The position numbers and the translations under genes were made by a program. The notes beneath the pieces were generated by a model. It worked only from the letters and a program-made list of their open reading frames with translations, made no database searches and was not told where the DNA came from. From a virus, in the IMG/VR virus record IMGVR_UViG_3300028802_000048, positions 1 to 32,402 of that record: 32,402 nt of DNA; one strand, given 5' to 3'. Numbering within the stretch: position 1 is the first letter of the stretch; every line of letters begins with the position of its first letter. Positions 5,688 through 13,315 of the stretch are shown here, piece after piece.

Positions 5688-6023
5688 CTACGGCGTATAG
5701 ACATGAATCTCGTCGGCTTCGCCCGCCTCGAAATACGCCACGAAGCCGGCCCCGTCGATCGCCTTGAACCGCACGGTATAGCGACTGCCCGCCGCCGTCA
5801 GATCGGCCGCGTCCGGCGTCCAGGTGACGACGCCCGGCGACGTCGTTTGATCCGCCGCCGCCTCGATGTCGCCGGCCGTGTCGACGAGCTCGCCGAACCG
5901 ATCCCGCAGGGAGAGCGTGACGGTCAACCCGGTGAGATCGAGCGGCGTCGCGTCGGCCCCATAGCGGAGCGTGAACGCGAGCGGCGTGGTCCAGCCTTCC
6001 GTGAGCGTATACAGCAGCGACAT
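5688..6023 (-). CDS. BppU-like Ig-fold tail appendage protein
   Basis: A 111-residue beta-rich protein. The pattern LRYGADATPLDLTGLTVTLS, an acidic stretch, then GVVTWTPDAADL...G.YTVRFKA is that of BppU N-terminal-type domains found in phage baseplate and tail-fibre proteins. The ATG overlaps TAA of the repeat-protein gene, and GAGGA precedes it closely. It ends the long structural operon, since the next gene downstream has its own promoter. The exact virion position is unknown. Confidence 0.75.
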   Translation of the reverse strand: MSLLYTLTEGWTTPLAFTLRYGADATPLDLTGLTVTLSLRDRFGELVDTAGDIEAAADQTTSPGVVTWTPDAADLTAAGSRYTVRFKAIDGAGFVAYFEAGEADEIHVYTP

Positions 6024-6686
6024 TTAATCCTCGTCTTCTCCGGTGAGCGTCGTGGGATACAGATTGGACGGGAAGCGGATACTTTGGAACGAGGCACTGG
6101 TCAGCGCCCCGAGCGTCGTCGTCAGCGTGCCGGTAATCGGGAGCGTGCCCGTGGCCGCGAGCGTGAGCGCCCCGAGCGTGATCGTCGCCGTGCCCGATAA
6201 GGCCGTCGTGCCCGTGGCGACAAGCGTCAGCGCCCCGAGCGTCGTCGACACGATCCCGGTCATGCCTGACGTGCCCTCTCCGGCGAGCGTGAGCGCCCCG
6301 AAGGTTGCCGTCGTCGTGCCGACAATCGGGAGCGTCCCGGTCGCCGCGAGCGTGAGCGCCCCGAGCGTGATCGTCGCCGTGCCCGTCGATGCCGACGTGC
6401 CGGTGCCCGTGGCCGTGATCGCCAAGGCCCCGAGCGTCTGCGTGGTCGTGCCGACGATCGGGAGCGTGCCCGTCGAGACGAGCGTCAGCACCCCGAGCGT
6501 ATTCGACGCCGTGCCGACGACCGGACTGCCCGTACCGGAGCCGACCGACGCGAGCGTCGTGACGTTGCCCGGCGTCCGGCCGAATTGCGGATACCGCCGC
6601 CGCGCGACCGTCGTCGGGATCGTGCCCTCCGACGGCAGGACGGCGACGGCGTTCGGCGTCGAATGGAATTGAGGATACCGGCGCAT
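6024..6686 (-). CDS. Tandem-repeat tail appendage protein
   Basis: A 220-residue protein. The N-terminus has two copies of a RRYPQF..TP motif (residues 2-9 and about 29-37). Then residues about 52-200 hold roughly seven repeats of 17-24 residues built on GT.T.TLGALTL.ATGTLPI. Regular Gly-Thr and hydrophobic spacing suggests a beta-solenoid or extended fibrous rod. It has no Cys and ends with an acidic tail (GEDED). Its place among tail genes suggests a fibre or spike part. Repeat number could vary between strains by slippage. Confidence 0.75.
   Translation of the reverse strand: MRRYPQFHSTPNAVAVLPSEGTIPTTVARRRYPQFGRTPGNVTTLASVGSGTGSPVVGTASNTLGVLTLVSTGTLPIVGTTTQTLGALAITATGTGTSASTGTATITLGALTLAATGTLPIVGTTTATFGALTLAGEGTSGMTGIVSTTLGALTLVATGTTALSGTATITLGALTLAATGTLPITGTLTTTLGALTSASFQSIRFPSNLYPTTLTGEDED
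6080..6540 (-). repeat. Coding tandem repeats, about seven units
   Basis: Imperfect units of about 50-75 bases within the repeat-protein gene. They recur on the plus strand as GCCCCGAGCGT with CGTGCCGG or CGTGCCCG between copies. DNA identity between units is high, especially for the two GTATITLGALTLAATGTLPI copies. The regularity also keeps the antisense frame open, which explains a false plus-strand ORF. Confidence 0.75.
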
Positions 6687-6691
6687 GGCCG

Positions 6692-7099
6692 TTAGGCGTT
6701 GGCGTCAGTCAGCGTGAATCCCGAGACGGTGAAACTTTGCGCGGCCGTGAACGTCGTCGAGTCGACGGTCATATCGCCGCCGCCGCCGGTCGCTGTCACG
6801 GTGCCCTGAATGTGACAGGTTGAGCCGCCGGAGTCGTAGATCCGGAAGTGTGCCGCCGTTCCGCTGTTGTCCGCGCTCGTATCCTGCCATGTGCCCGACT
6901 TCGCCATCGAGCCGCTCGAGGCCGCGCCCATCCAATCCGACGGCAGGGTGAGCGTGGCGAGGACGGTGCCGGCGTCGGCCGTCGCACACGTGATCGGGGC
7001 TGCGCCCGATCGGATCTTCAGGATCGGGGCGGTGCTGATCGTCGTTTCGATAATGTCGAGCCGAGCGTTGCGAACAGTCGTCGAGAGTTGTAAGGCCAT
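6692..7099 (-). CDS. Conserved phage tail-region protein, 135 aa
   Basis: A 135-residue protein of a type common in phage tail-appendage regions: MALQLSTTVRNARLD, then ISTAPILKIRSGAAP, a T.LATLTLPSDW block, and a C-terminal half of short strands (STCHIQGTVTATGGGGDM). It is probably a beta-sandwich structural subunit. The ATG with AGGAG five bases upstream was preferred to an earlier Met inside the preceding gene. I recall the family as recurrent beside tail fibres, with no biochemical role known. Confidence 0.75.
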   Translation of the reverse strand: MALQLSTTVRNARLDIIETTISTAPILKIRSGAAPITCATADAGTVLATLTLPSDWMGAASSGSMAKSGTWQDTSADNSGTAAHFRIYDSGGSTCHIQGTVTATGGGGDMTVDSTTFTAAQSFTVSGFTLTDANA

Positions 7100-7110
7100 G
7101 TCTGCTCCTA

Positions 7111-7833
7111 CTATGCGAGATACGTGACGATCCGCTCGAACGTGTCGTCGCACGCCGAGGCCGTGAACCGCAAGATCAGATTATTCGCGTTCGTGTCGGT
7201 GCTGCTCAAGTCGACCTCGTAGATCCCGTTGCCGATCTCGGTCACGGTATCGGCCGAGTTCAGCGAGGCAAAGGCCCCGCCGTCCTTCGAGATCGTCGCC
7301 GTGACGGTCTTGCCAGTCGCCGGGGCGTGATTGGTCGAGTCGGTCATCATAAAGGAGAACTTGGTGAACGCGACGGCCTTCTTCACGTTGCCCTTGATCG
7401 GGACGGCCCCGCTCGAGGTGTTGATCTCGCCCGTGCCCGTGCCGACCTTGATCGTCGTCGACGGATAGCCCGCCGTGTCCGCGTTGACCGCCGTCGCGAG
7501 CCAGGATTGGACGTCGACCTTGATGTCGCCGGACTCTTGCGGATAGAAGACGAGGACGGTTGTTTTCGCCCCGCTCGTCGAGGTTTTCACGATGACGGCG
7601 ACACAGTCGGCATTCATTTCCGTGGACGTCAGGTCGAGGTAATACATGCCGCTGGACGTCGCGATCTCGGTTGCCTCGTTGCTGCAATCGGTGAACGTGC
7701 CCTCATCCTTCGACACTTCCGAGTCGAGCGCCGAGGCCGCGGTGACGAGATCGCCGTCGGCGTCGAGGATCGGGAAGACGGCTCGGAAGGCGGTATTTTT
7801 GATCGGAACGGGGCGAGCGTCGGTTGATGCCAT
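7111..7833 (-). CDS. Tail protein with two duplicated Ig-like domains
   Basis: A 240-residue protein that contains two copies of one domain. Residues about 15-85 (D..TAASAL..EVSKDEGTF...EIATSSGMYYLDLTS.EMNA) and about 160-235 (KTVTATISKDGGAF...TEIGNGIYEVDLSSTDTNA) match in order and spacing. Each has the TisKDGG.F...v.EignGiY.vdLt...t pattern of phage tail Ig-like modules. The linker holds a Gly-Thr-rich segment. It sits in the appendage cluster and is probably a fibre or baseplate decoration. Confidence 0.75.
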   Translation of the reverse strand: MASTDARPVPIKNTAFRAVFPILDADGDLVTAASALDSEVSKDEGTFTDCSNEATEIATSSGMYYLDLTSTEMNADCVAVIVKTSTSGAKTTVLVFYPQESGDIKVDVQSWLATAVNADTAGYPSTTIKVGTGTGEINTSSGAVPIKGNVKKAVAFTKFSFMMTDSTNHAPATGKTVTATISKDGGAFASLNSADTVTEIGNGIYEVDLSSTDTNANNLILRFTASACDDTFERIVTYLA

Positions 7834-7836
7834 GAT

Positions 7837-8574
7837 TTACAGACTCCATCCTTTGCCAAACGTGGGACCACTACTGCCGGTAAACGTCACGCCCGAGACC
7901 CGTTTGCTGGACGGTTGCCCGCCGCCGCCGCCGCCGCCCGCGGCCGACTTGAAGGACGCAATCGCCGACGACCGGAAGTCGGGCGAGCCCGTGCCGCTCC
8001 AGGTCGGGTTCACGGCCCCGGCCGACGTTTGGATCACATAGGCAATCGCGATCCCGAAGCCTTGCCCGACGACGGCCGCCGCTGATCCGTTTGACGGGAC
8101 GGTGAATCCGCTACAGGCGATCCCGGCGTTATCATAGACCGTCTGTACCGCGGTCACGACGACACAGTTATTCTCCGATGGCGTGATCGATCCCGGCTGC
8201 CGCGTCGTCGCCGCGCTCGAGGTGGCCACCCCATTTTCGTTGTCGAATGGCGAGGCATGGACGCCGCTAAATAAGCAGAAGGCGACCCCGGGGAAATTAC
8301 CGGTGCCCGTCGCCGAGACGTTAAACCCGCTCCCCGCGAGATCGTGACCAATCGTGTAGTACAGATTGATCATCTCGTTGCCGGCACTAACGCTGTATTT
8401 CGTCAGCGGCGTAAACGTCGTTGATCCTTCCGCGATGACCAGCGTGGCGTTATCCAGGCCGACGCCCGCCACGACCAAGAGATCCGAGCCGAGTGATGAG
8501 ACATTCGGAGATGTCGTCGCGTCGTGCTGATTCGCCGACGCGCCAGACGCCGCCACGACAAAGGTAATCGCCAT
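7837..8574 (-). CDS. Beta-rich tail appendage protein with Gly linker
   Basis: A 245-residue protein, strand-rich through residue about 215, with LGSDLLVVAGVGLD and AIASFKSA ends that resemble a jelly-roll-like module common in phages. A run of seven Gly follows, then a short C-terminal tail (SSKRVSGVTFTGSS...GWSL). The ATG, with AGGAG six bases before it, overlaps the previous stop by one base. The Gly run probably links the beta domain to an attachment tail. It may bind carbohydrate, but no catalytic motif is seen. Confidence 0.65.
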   Translation of the reverse strand: MAITFVVAASGASANQHDATTSPNVSSLGSDLLVVAGVGLDNATLVIAEGSTTFTPLTKYSVSAGNEMINLYYTIGHDLAGSGFNVSATGTGNFPGVAFCLFSGVHASPFDNENGVATSSAATTRQPGSITPSENNCVVVTAVQTVYDNAGIACSGFTVPSNGSAAAVVGQGFGIAIAYVIQTSAGAVNPTWSGTGSPDFRSSAIASFKSAAGGGGGGGQPSSKRVSGVTFTGSSGPTFGKGWSL

Positions 8575-9647
8575 CAAATACTCCTATGGGACACGCTCGT
8601 CCGAAACGTATCCGCCGGGGTTTGGGAGCCGAGCGAGGCGATCCCGATCGCCCATTTCGCGTTCCGCTGATCTTGAATATTCGCCCCGCCAAAAATGTCA
8701 TACCACGTGCCGTTAATGAGGTGAAACGCCGCCGCGCCACTGTGAAACCGATCGAACGTGCCGACGACCCCCGACGGTTGCATGATCGAGGCGTCGAGCG
8801 GAGACTTGACCCATCCCGTATTCGGCGACAGGCTCCGCGCAATGTTCGCCCCGAATGGCCCCGTGAGCCCGAACCCATACGTGCCGCCCAGGCCGCTCGG
8901 GCCGGCGTAGCCGGTTTCCCATGTCACATAGTAGTAGTCGCCGAGCTTAAAAAAGTGCTTCCATTCCATAAACTGCGCTTCCCACACCTTCGGGCCTTGA
9001 CTGAGGACGTCGGTCGCGACCTTCGTCCAGGTGAGGCCGTCCGACGAGGACGCATACCGAATCCCCGGCAGCACATGATCCGTGCCCGCCGCCGGGTTGC
9101 GGTAGGAATAGAGCGCGTGCCAGTGTGTCGCGTCCGCTTGGATCACACTGAATTGACTGACGCCTTCCTCGTCGGCCGGACTGCCGAGCGTGTGCGTAAA
9201 AATCGGGTTGCCCGCGTATTTCGTCCAGCTCTGCCCGCTATTGCTCGACGTGGCGAGGCCGATCGCGGAGCCCGTATTGCCGTTGTCGGCGGTGTAGTAG
9301 AGCCAGAGGTCGGTCGTGCCGATCGGTTGCACGACGCTATCCGCTCGGACTCCATAGGTTTTATTGTCCCACGCGCCCCCGGTGCCGGCGACGAGGAGCG
9401 GGTTGCCCGCATCCTCGGTCCAGGTCGTCAGGCTTGATCCCGGTGTGCAGACCGCCCGGCCGATGGACTGAATCCCCGTGACGACTGGCGCGGCCATCCC
9501 GCAGAAGATCAGCAGCAGCTTGGACGAGTCGAACGGATCGACGATGACGTTGTTGTCGAACGTCTGCGAATCGTGCCAGCCGCCACCGCTCGCCGCGACA
9601 ATGGGAGCGCCAGAGTTCAGCCGTGTTGGCTCGACCCAGCTACTCAT
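8574..9647 (-). CDS. Beta-propeller tail protein, GH43/GH32-like
   Basis: A 357-residue protein with repeated propeller-blade motifs: W.D..TFDNNVIVDPFDSSKLLL, VRADSVVQP..TTDLWLYYTA, SNSGQSWTKYAGNPIF, SSSDGLTWTKV and DYYYVTWETG. The Asp-box-like S.SG.SWTK motifs and the D-W-Y pattern are typical of five-bladed propellers of GH43/GH32-related proteins. A tail-borne enzyme or lectin acting on host polysaccharide is likely. Catalytic Asp/Glu residues cannot be assigned safely. The ATG overlaps the previous stop as ATGA. Confidence 0.7.
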   Translation of the reverse strand: MSSWVEPTRLNSGAPIVAASGGGWHDSQTFDNNVIVDPFDSSKLLLIFCGMAAPVVTGIQSIGRAVCTPGSSLTTWTEDAGNPLLVAGTGGAWDNKTYGVRADSVVQPIGTTDLWLYYTADNGNTGSAIGLATSSNSGQSWTKYAGNPIFTHTLGSPADEEGVSQFSVIQADATHWHALYSYRNPAAGTDHVLPGIRYASSSDGLTWTKVATDVLSQGPKVWEAQFMEWKHFFKLGDYYYVTWETGYAGPSGLGGTYGFGLTGPFGANIARSLSPNTGWVKSPLDASIMQPSGVVGTFDRFHSGAAAFHLINGTWYDIFGGANIQDQRNAKWAIGIASLGSQTPADTFRTSVSHRSI

Positions 9648-10648
9648 CGCGGGAGCCCGTTCCCGTGGCCGACCGTCAGCCCGTACATCTCGGCGACGTC
9701 CTTGGCGATCGTGGCGACGTCTCGCGCCTGTTCCGGCCGCGCCTGCCCACGGATAAACTCATACGCGACGGATTCGAGCACGCAATACGCCATCGGACGC
9801 CAGCCATGATACCCGCCCGCAATGCGGATCAGGTATTCCCAATAGCGCGACACCCAGCACGTACATTGATAGTCCTCGAGCTCGTACCGGCTGTGCTTCC
9901 CGCACGACTGATAGAGCGCGGACCCGTGCGCCGTCTGATAGCACGCGAGATCGATGTACTGCCCGCCGTGCTCCCGGTAAAACTCCGCTTCGCCCCCTTG
10001 CCAGGGATCGTCGAGCTCGACGGGATTGGAGCTCCCCACGAGCCGCTCGGGGCTACCGTGATAGCCGATCGCCATGCCCGGCATCAGCCCGTGCAGGAGC
10101 CGGAGCGACTCGCTCACCTCGTAGCTTGACCAGTCACCAATGACCGGCTCGCACGCCGGTATCCCGATGAGGTAGGGAAACAGCGACCACATCTCGGCGG
10201 CGAACCTCGGCCATCGTTCGTGAATCCGTGGCAAGGGTGACGGCCCGCCCCAGTCGAGCCAGATCATCGGCGCGAGCCCCCGATCCAGGCACGCCTCGAG
10301 CACGCGCCGATACGTCGGCAGGTCGTGCCACAAATCCGGCTGATCCCAGACGCCGTTATACGACGGCCCGCCGTCCGGGACGTTGAGTAGGACATGGGTC
10401 GAGCCGTTCGCCCGAAGCACCTCGCACCAGAGATCGAACCGTCCAGGCTCACGGACATACACCGTCGGCATGACGGGCGTATAGATGATCGACGTGTCGC
10501 CGGAGCCCGTGCCGTCGTACAGGTTGCACATGTTGCCGCGCACCCGCAGGAGCGCCGCGCCCGTCAGCCGGCCCCCACCGCCGCCCCCACCGGACCCGCC
10601 GCCGGGTTGCCCCGCCAGCCAGTACACGAGATCGTCAGACGTCATCAC
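9644..10648 (-). CDS. Glycoside hydrolase-like tail protein
   Basis: A 334-residue protein. A short N-terminal attachment segment is followed by a Gly-rich linker of ten Gly and one Ser, then a TIM-barrel-like domain. It shows alternating strands such as STHVLLNVPDGG, LAPMIWLDWGG and YLIGIPACEPVIGDW, and near the end YCVLESVAYEF. ACEP resembles the NEP acid/base motif of clan GH-A enzymes with Cys for Asn, and the second Glu could be the nucleophile. A tail depolymerase is a good hypothesis. The start is GTG followed at once by ATG, so either is possible. The upstream 99-residue gene overlaps it. Confidence 0.65.
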   Translation of the reverse strand: MMTSDDLVYWLAGQPGGGSGGGGGGGRLTGAALLRVRGNMCNLYDGTGSGDTSIIYTPVMPTVYVREPGRFDLWCEVLRANGSTHVLLNVPDGGPSYNGVWDQPDLWHDLPTYRRVLEACLDRGLAPMIWLDWGGPSPLPRIHERWPRFAAEMWSLFPYLIGIPACEPVIGDWSSYEVSESLRLLHGLMPGMAIGYHGSPERLVGSSNPVELDDPWQGGEAEFYREHGGQYIDLACYQTAHGSALYQSCGKHSRYELEDYQCTCWVSRYWEYLIRIAGGYHGWRPMAYCVLESVAYEFIRGQARPEQARDVATIAKDVAEMYGLTVGHGNGLPR

Positions 10649-10944
10649 GCCCCGACGGCAAACGGGATCACGAAGGTACCTTCACTGAACGGGCTAAACA
10701 CGAGCAGCCCGTTGGACTTCGTGCAGGACTCCCACGATCCCGCCGTGCCCTTCGGCCGCGCCTCGATGCCGCCCGTCGTCGTCACGCACAAGACGACCTC
10801 GGAGCCTTGCGCTCCTGGAAGCACCGTGCCCGGAGCCGGGAGCCCGGCATATTGCACCGCGATCGGGTTGGCGATCGTGACCGTGAACTTGCCGCCGCCG
10901 ACGTCGTTGAGTTGCTTTGCGCTGATGACCTGAAGCATTTTCAC
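10645..10944 (-). CDS. Small tail appendage protein, 99 aa
   Basis: A 99-residue strand-rich protein (GGGKFTVTIANPIAVQYAG, SEVVLCVTTTGGIEARP) with no recognised family. The GTG start overlaps the previous stop as GTGA and has AAGGAG eight bases upstream. An ATG two codons later is the alternative. It sits between the propeller protein and the hydrolase-like protein, and both junctions overlap, so it is likely a connector or adaptor of the fibre complex. Confidence 0.6.
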   Translation of the reverse strand: MKMLQVISAKQLNDVGGGKFTVTIANPIAVQYAGLPAPGTVLPGAQGSEVVLCVTTTGGIEARPKGTAGSWESCTKSNGLLVFSPFSEGTFVIPFAVGA

Positions 10945-12383
10945 TGCCAGAACTCCTTGTAATACGGCCAGATCGAGCCAGACGACACCGGCTCCGGCGT
11001 CGGCGGAATTGGCGTCGGCGGCTCGGGCGGGATCGGCGTCGGCGAGCCCGACCGGACCGGGAACGTCTGCCACGCGCCGGATGCGGTTTTCATTCTCGCC
11101 CAGGACTCCGCTATCGCCGGCCAGTATTCGAGCCCGTCGACGACCGCGCCGTTATAGACGCGCCGCTTGGCGAATCCGATCTGTGCCGTCACGCCGAGCA
11201 CGACGCCGAGCGCCCAGACGTCATGGAGCCGATCGACAATGACCTGCTCCGGCCACGTGTACGAGCCGTCCGTATGCCACTGACAATAGACCGGCACGAC
11301 GAACGCGCAATGAATCCCTGCCGAGATCAGCCGCCGCGTTGCCGACTCGATCGTGGCCATGGACACGTGAGGGTATGTATACACGCCCGCCCAGGCGTCC
11401 GCGTCCCGGTAAGGCATCTCCGCGACGTCAATCGGCCGGCCGTCCCGGTAGTAGAGCTCGACGATCCCGTGCTCGGCGGCGAGCGCCCGCGTGCCGCTCG
11501 GGTTGTAGTCGGACCCGTTGACCGTCGAGAAGGCGAACGGCGTTCGCTCGTGCGAGACATACGGCGGCTTCGAGCCTTCGACGCTGCATACCGTCGGCCC
11601 GGCATCGTCCGCAAACAGCGCCAGCCCGACGGGAAACGGCGAGCGCCCGAACTCAGGTACCGTCGTCTGTGGCGGCTCGACCGCGGCCGGCCAGGGCGGG
11701 CAGGAGATGAACGCGGAGCCGGTCGACGTCCGCGCACAGATCCGATGCAGCCCGGCCGCATTGACGACGTGTTCAGACTCGTAGCACTGGCCCGGAATGA
11801 CCTCAGACGTCACGCCGTCGTGATACGCGCCGATGGTATCCGGCCCGGCGATCTGCCCGACCGTCACGCCGTCGGCCGTCTGGGGAAACCGTAACCCGTG
11901 CTCCTCCACGTAGCCGCCCGACGTCGACTCGCACCACAACGGCACGCCGTTCTCGAGCCCGCGCATGCCGGCGACCGTGCCATCAGGGAATGGGTTGTCA
12001 TACCGATCCCGCTGCCCGTTCTCCAAGTCGATCCGGAGCCAGGAGTACGGCGAGTCGCAGACATACGCCACGAACCGTTTCGAGACGACGGCGAGCCGGA
12101 CGCACCGTGTCCCATAGGACGGCACGCCGAGATTCGTCACGCCGGCCGACGTAATCAGGAAGGCCCGATCGATCCCGTCGACCTCGGCCGCGCCGAGCAC
12201 CCACACCGTCCCGTCGAGCTTCGCCGCCATAGCGAGCCAGCGCATCGGCCCGGCCGACTGACGCCACACCTCCGCGCCGTTGACCCGGACCACCACCGCG
12301 CCGTCGAGGACGCGAGCGTCCGCGTCACCGGCCGGATGCCAACAGCACGACGGAAACGATCCGGCGAGACGCTCGAGGCTCAT
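10941..12383 (-). CDS. Large tail appendage protein, propeller plus barrel-like domain
   Basis: A 480-residue protein. Residues 1-280 are strand-rich with blade-like motifs (DGAVVVRVNGAEVWRQSAG, DGTVWVLGAAEVDG, SWLRIDLENG), suggesting a beta-propeller. Residues about 300-420 look like part of an alpha/beta barrel (GIVELYYRDGRP, SAGIHCAFVVPVY). The C-terminus is a Pro-rich linker (TPIPPEPPTPIPPTPEP) ending in IWPYYKEFWQ. It could be a receptor-binding or polysaccharide-degrading tail spike. The start ATG overlaps the previous stop as ATGA. Domains are inferred from pattern only. Confidence 0.6.
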   Translation of the reverse strand: MSLERLAGSFPSCCWHPAGDADARVLDGAVVVRVNGAEVWRQSAGPMRWLAMAAKLDGTVWVLGAAEVDGIDRAFLITSAGVTNLGVPSYGTRCVRLAVVSKRFVAYVCDSPYSWLRIDLENGQRDRYDNPFPDGTVAGMRGLENGVPLWCESTSGGYVEEHGLRFPQTADGVTVGQIAGPDTIGAYHDGVTSEVIPGQCYESEHVVNAAGLHRICARTSTGSAFISCPPWPAAVEPPQTTVPEFGRSPFPVGLALFADDAGPTVCSVEGSKPPYVSHERTPFAFSTVNGSDYNPSGTRALAAEHGIVELYYRDGRPIDVAEMPYRDADAWAGVYTYPHVSMATIESATRRLISAGIHCAFVVPVYCQWHTDGSYTWPEQVIVDRLHDVWALGVVLGVTAQIGFAKRRVYNGAVVDGLEYWPAIAESWARMKTASGAWQTFPVRSGSPTPIPPEPPTPIPPTPEPVSSGSIWPYYKEFWQ

Positions 12384-12721
12384 ACGGTCAATGTCGGATA
12401 CGCCTGATCCAGCTTCGTGAGGAGCTCGATCAGACTTTGGACGACGGAGATCCCGGCCGGAGCTAGGGCGAGACTCGCCGACAACCCGACGAGATGCACA
12501 AAGTCGCCCGCCGGAAGGACGTTGGGTACCACCGTCCCGGCCGTCACCAGCCCGAGCAGCGTTTGGAGAAACACCCGAGTCGCTCGCACGAGCACAATCA
12601 TCATCGGCGTGACAATGTGAATAATCACCGGCCGGCCTTCCGGCACGACGAGCCCGCCGGCTCCCGTGCCCGACGACGACGGGATCGTCACAATCGTGGG
12701 CTTGAACTCGACATCATCCAT
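12380..12721 (-). CDS. Putative holin
   Basis: A 113-residue protein. The first 45 residues are polar to mixed, then two hydrophobic segments follow: TRVFLQTLLGLVTAGTVVPN and HLVGLSASLALAPAGISVV, separated by a short DF turn, with a C-terminal LLTKLDQ. The RvFlQTLlg..tag....d.....l.asl.la..s pattern resembles phage holins of two-helix type. GGAG lies seven bases before the ATG. It is the last of three small membrane-type genes between the hub gene and the tail appendages, the usual place for lysis genes. No endolysin is adjacent. Confidence 0.65.
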   Translation of the reverse strand: MDDVEFKPTIVTIPSSSGTGAGGLVVPEGRPVIIHIVTPMMIVLVRATRVFLQTLLGLVTAGTVVPNVLPAGDFVHLVGLSASLALAPAGISVVQSLIELLTKLDQAYPTLTV

Positions 12722-12737
12722 TGAGGTACTCCATTGG

Positions 12738-13178
12738 TTATCGTGGCGATCCCATCAGACCCGGCTCGAAGATCGGCGTCCGGGGCTCCGTCTTCCGACG
12801 CGGGAGCGGCCTCGTGCTCGTCGTCGTCGTCGTCGTGTTCTCCGTCGCCCGCGTCAGCTGATCCGCGAGCGCATCGATCCGATCTTCAATCCCCATATGC
12901 ACCCGACGGAGATCGTCGACGGACGATTGCAACAGATCAATATGCGCCTCGACGCTCGACCACCGGACGCCCGCGAAGAAGATGCCACTGATAATCACGC
13001 CCGTAAACCCGAGCACGGAGATCCACCGATCGATCGGCCAGTGCGGGAACTTCCCATTGGCGGCGACGTGCGCCACGCCGCCGGCCGCGATCCGCTCGAG
13101 CGCCTCGATCTCTCGCAGCAATCCCCGATCGCTGATCGTGTCACTGGCCCGATCACTGATGCTCCGCTCGATCCTCAT
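12738..13178 (-). CDS. Membrane protein with coiled coil, possible lysis gene
   Basis: A 146-residue protein starting MRIERSIS, chosen because its ATG overlaps the stop of the 43-residue membrane gene as ATGA. Residues about 52-72 (WISVLGFTGVIISGIFFAGV) form one membrane helix. After it comes a helical heptad-rich stretch (HIDLLQSSVDDLRRVHMGIE...LADQLTRATE) and a Thr-rich run with a basic tail. The topology resembles phage proteins that sit in the membrane with an extended coiled coil, such as spanin-like or holin-partner proteins. There is no lipobox. Lysis role inferred from position. Confidence 0.6.
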   Translation of the reverse strand: MRIERSISDRASDTISDRGLLREIEALERIAAGGVAHVAANGKFPHWPIDRWISVLGFTGVIISGIFFAGVRWSSVEAHIDLLQSSVDDLRRVHMGIEDRIDALADQLTRATENTTTTTTSTRPLPRRKTEPRTPIFEPGLMGSPR

Positions 13179-13306
13179 CGCCAGACTTGCAGGAGCACGA
13201 TGATGCAGAGCAGGAACACGGACACCCAGATCGGCACTTTGCCGACGGCCGCGCCGACGGCGAGCCCGAGCGCAATCACGGCGAGTAACGGGATCAAACT
13301 GATCAT
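13175..13306 (-). CDS. Tiny two-helix membrane protein, possible holin
   Basis: A 43-residue protein, mostly hydrophobic: MISLIPLLAVIALGLAVGAA, a short GKVP turn, and WVSVFLLCIIVLLQVW, ending WR. It has a strong ribosome-binding site (AAGGAG five bases before the ATG) and an ATGA overlap with the next gene. Two short membrane helices with a small turn are typical of small holins or pinholins, but tail-region membrane proteins of unknown role look similar. It is the most hydrophobic protein in the window. Confidence 0.6.
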   Translation of the reverse strand: MISLIPLLAVIALGLAVGAAVGKVPIWVSVFLLCIIVLLQVWR

Positions 13307-13315
13307 GTCGGCTCC

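Noticed and set aside
6043-6672. Plus-strand frame with regular Val/Pro/Ser repeats opposite the repeat-protein gene
   Set aside because: The regularity only mirrors the tandem repeats of the minus-strand gene. It has no neighbours or ribosome-binding site and cannot be separated from an antisense artefact.
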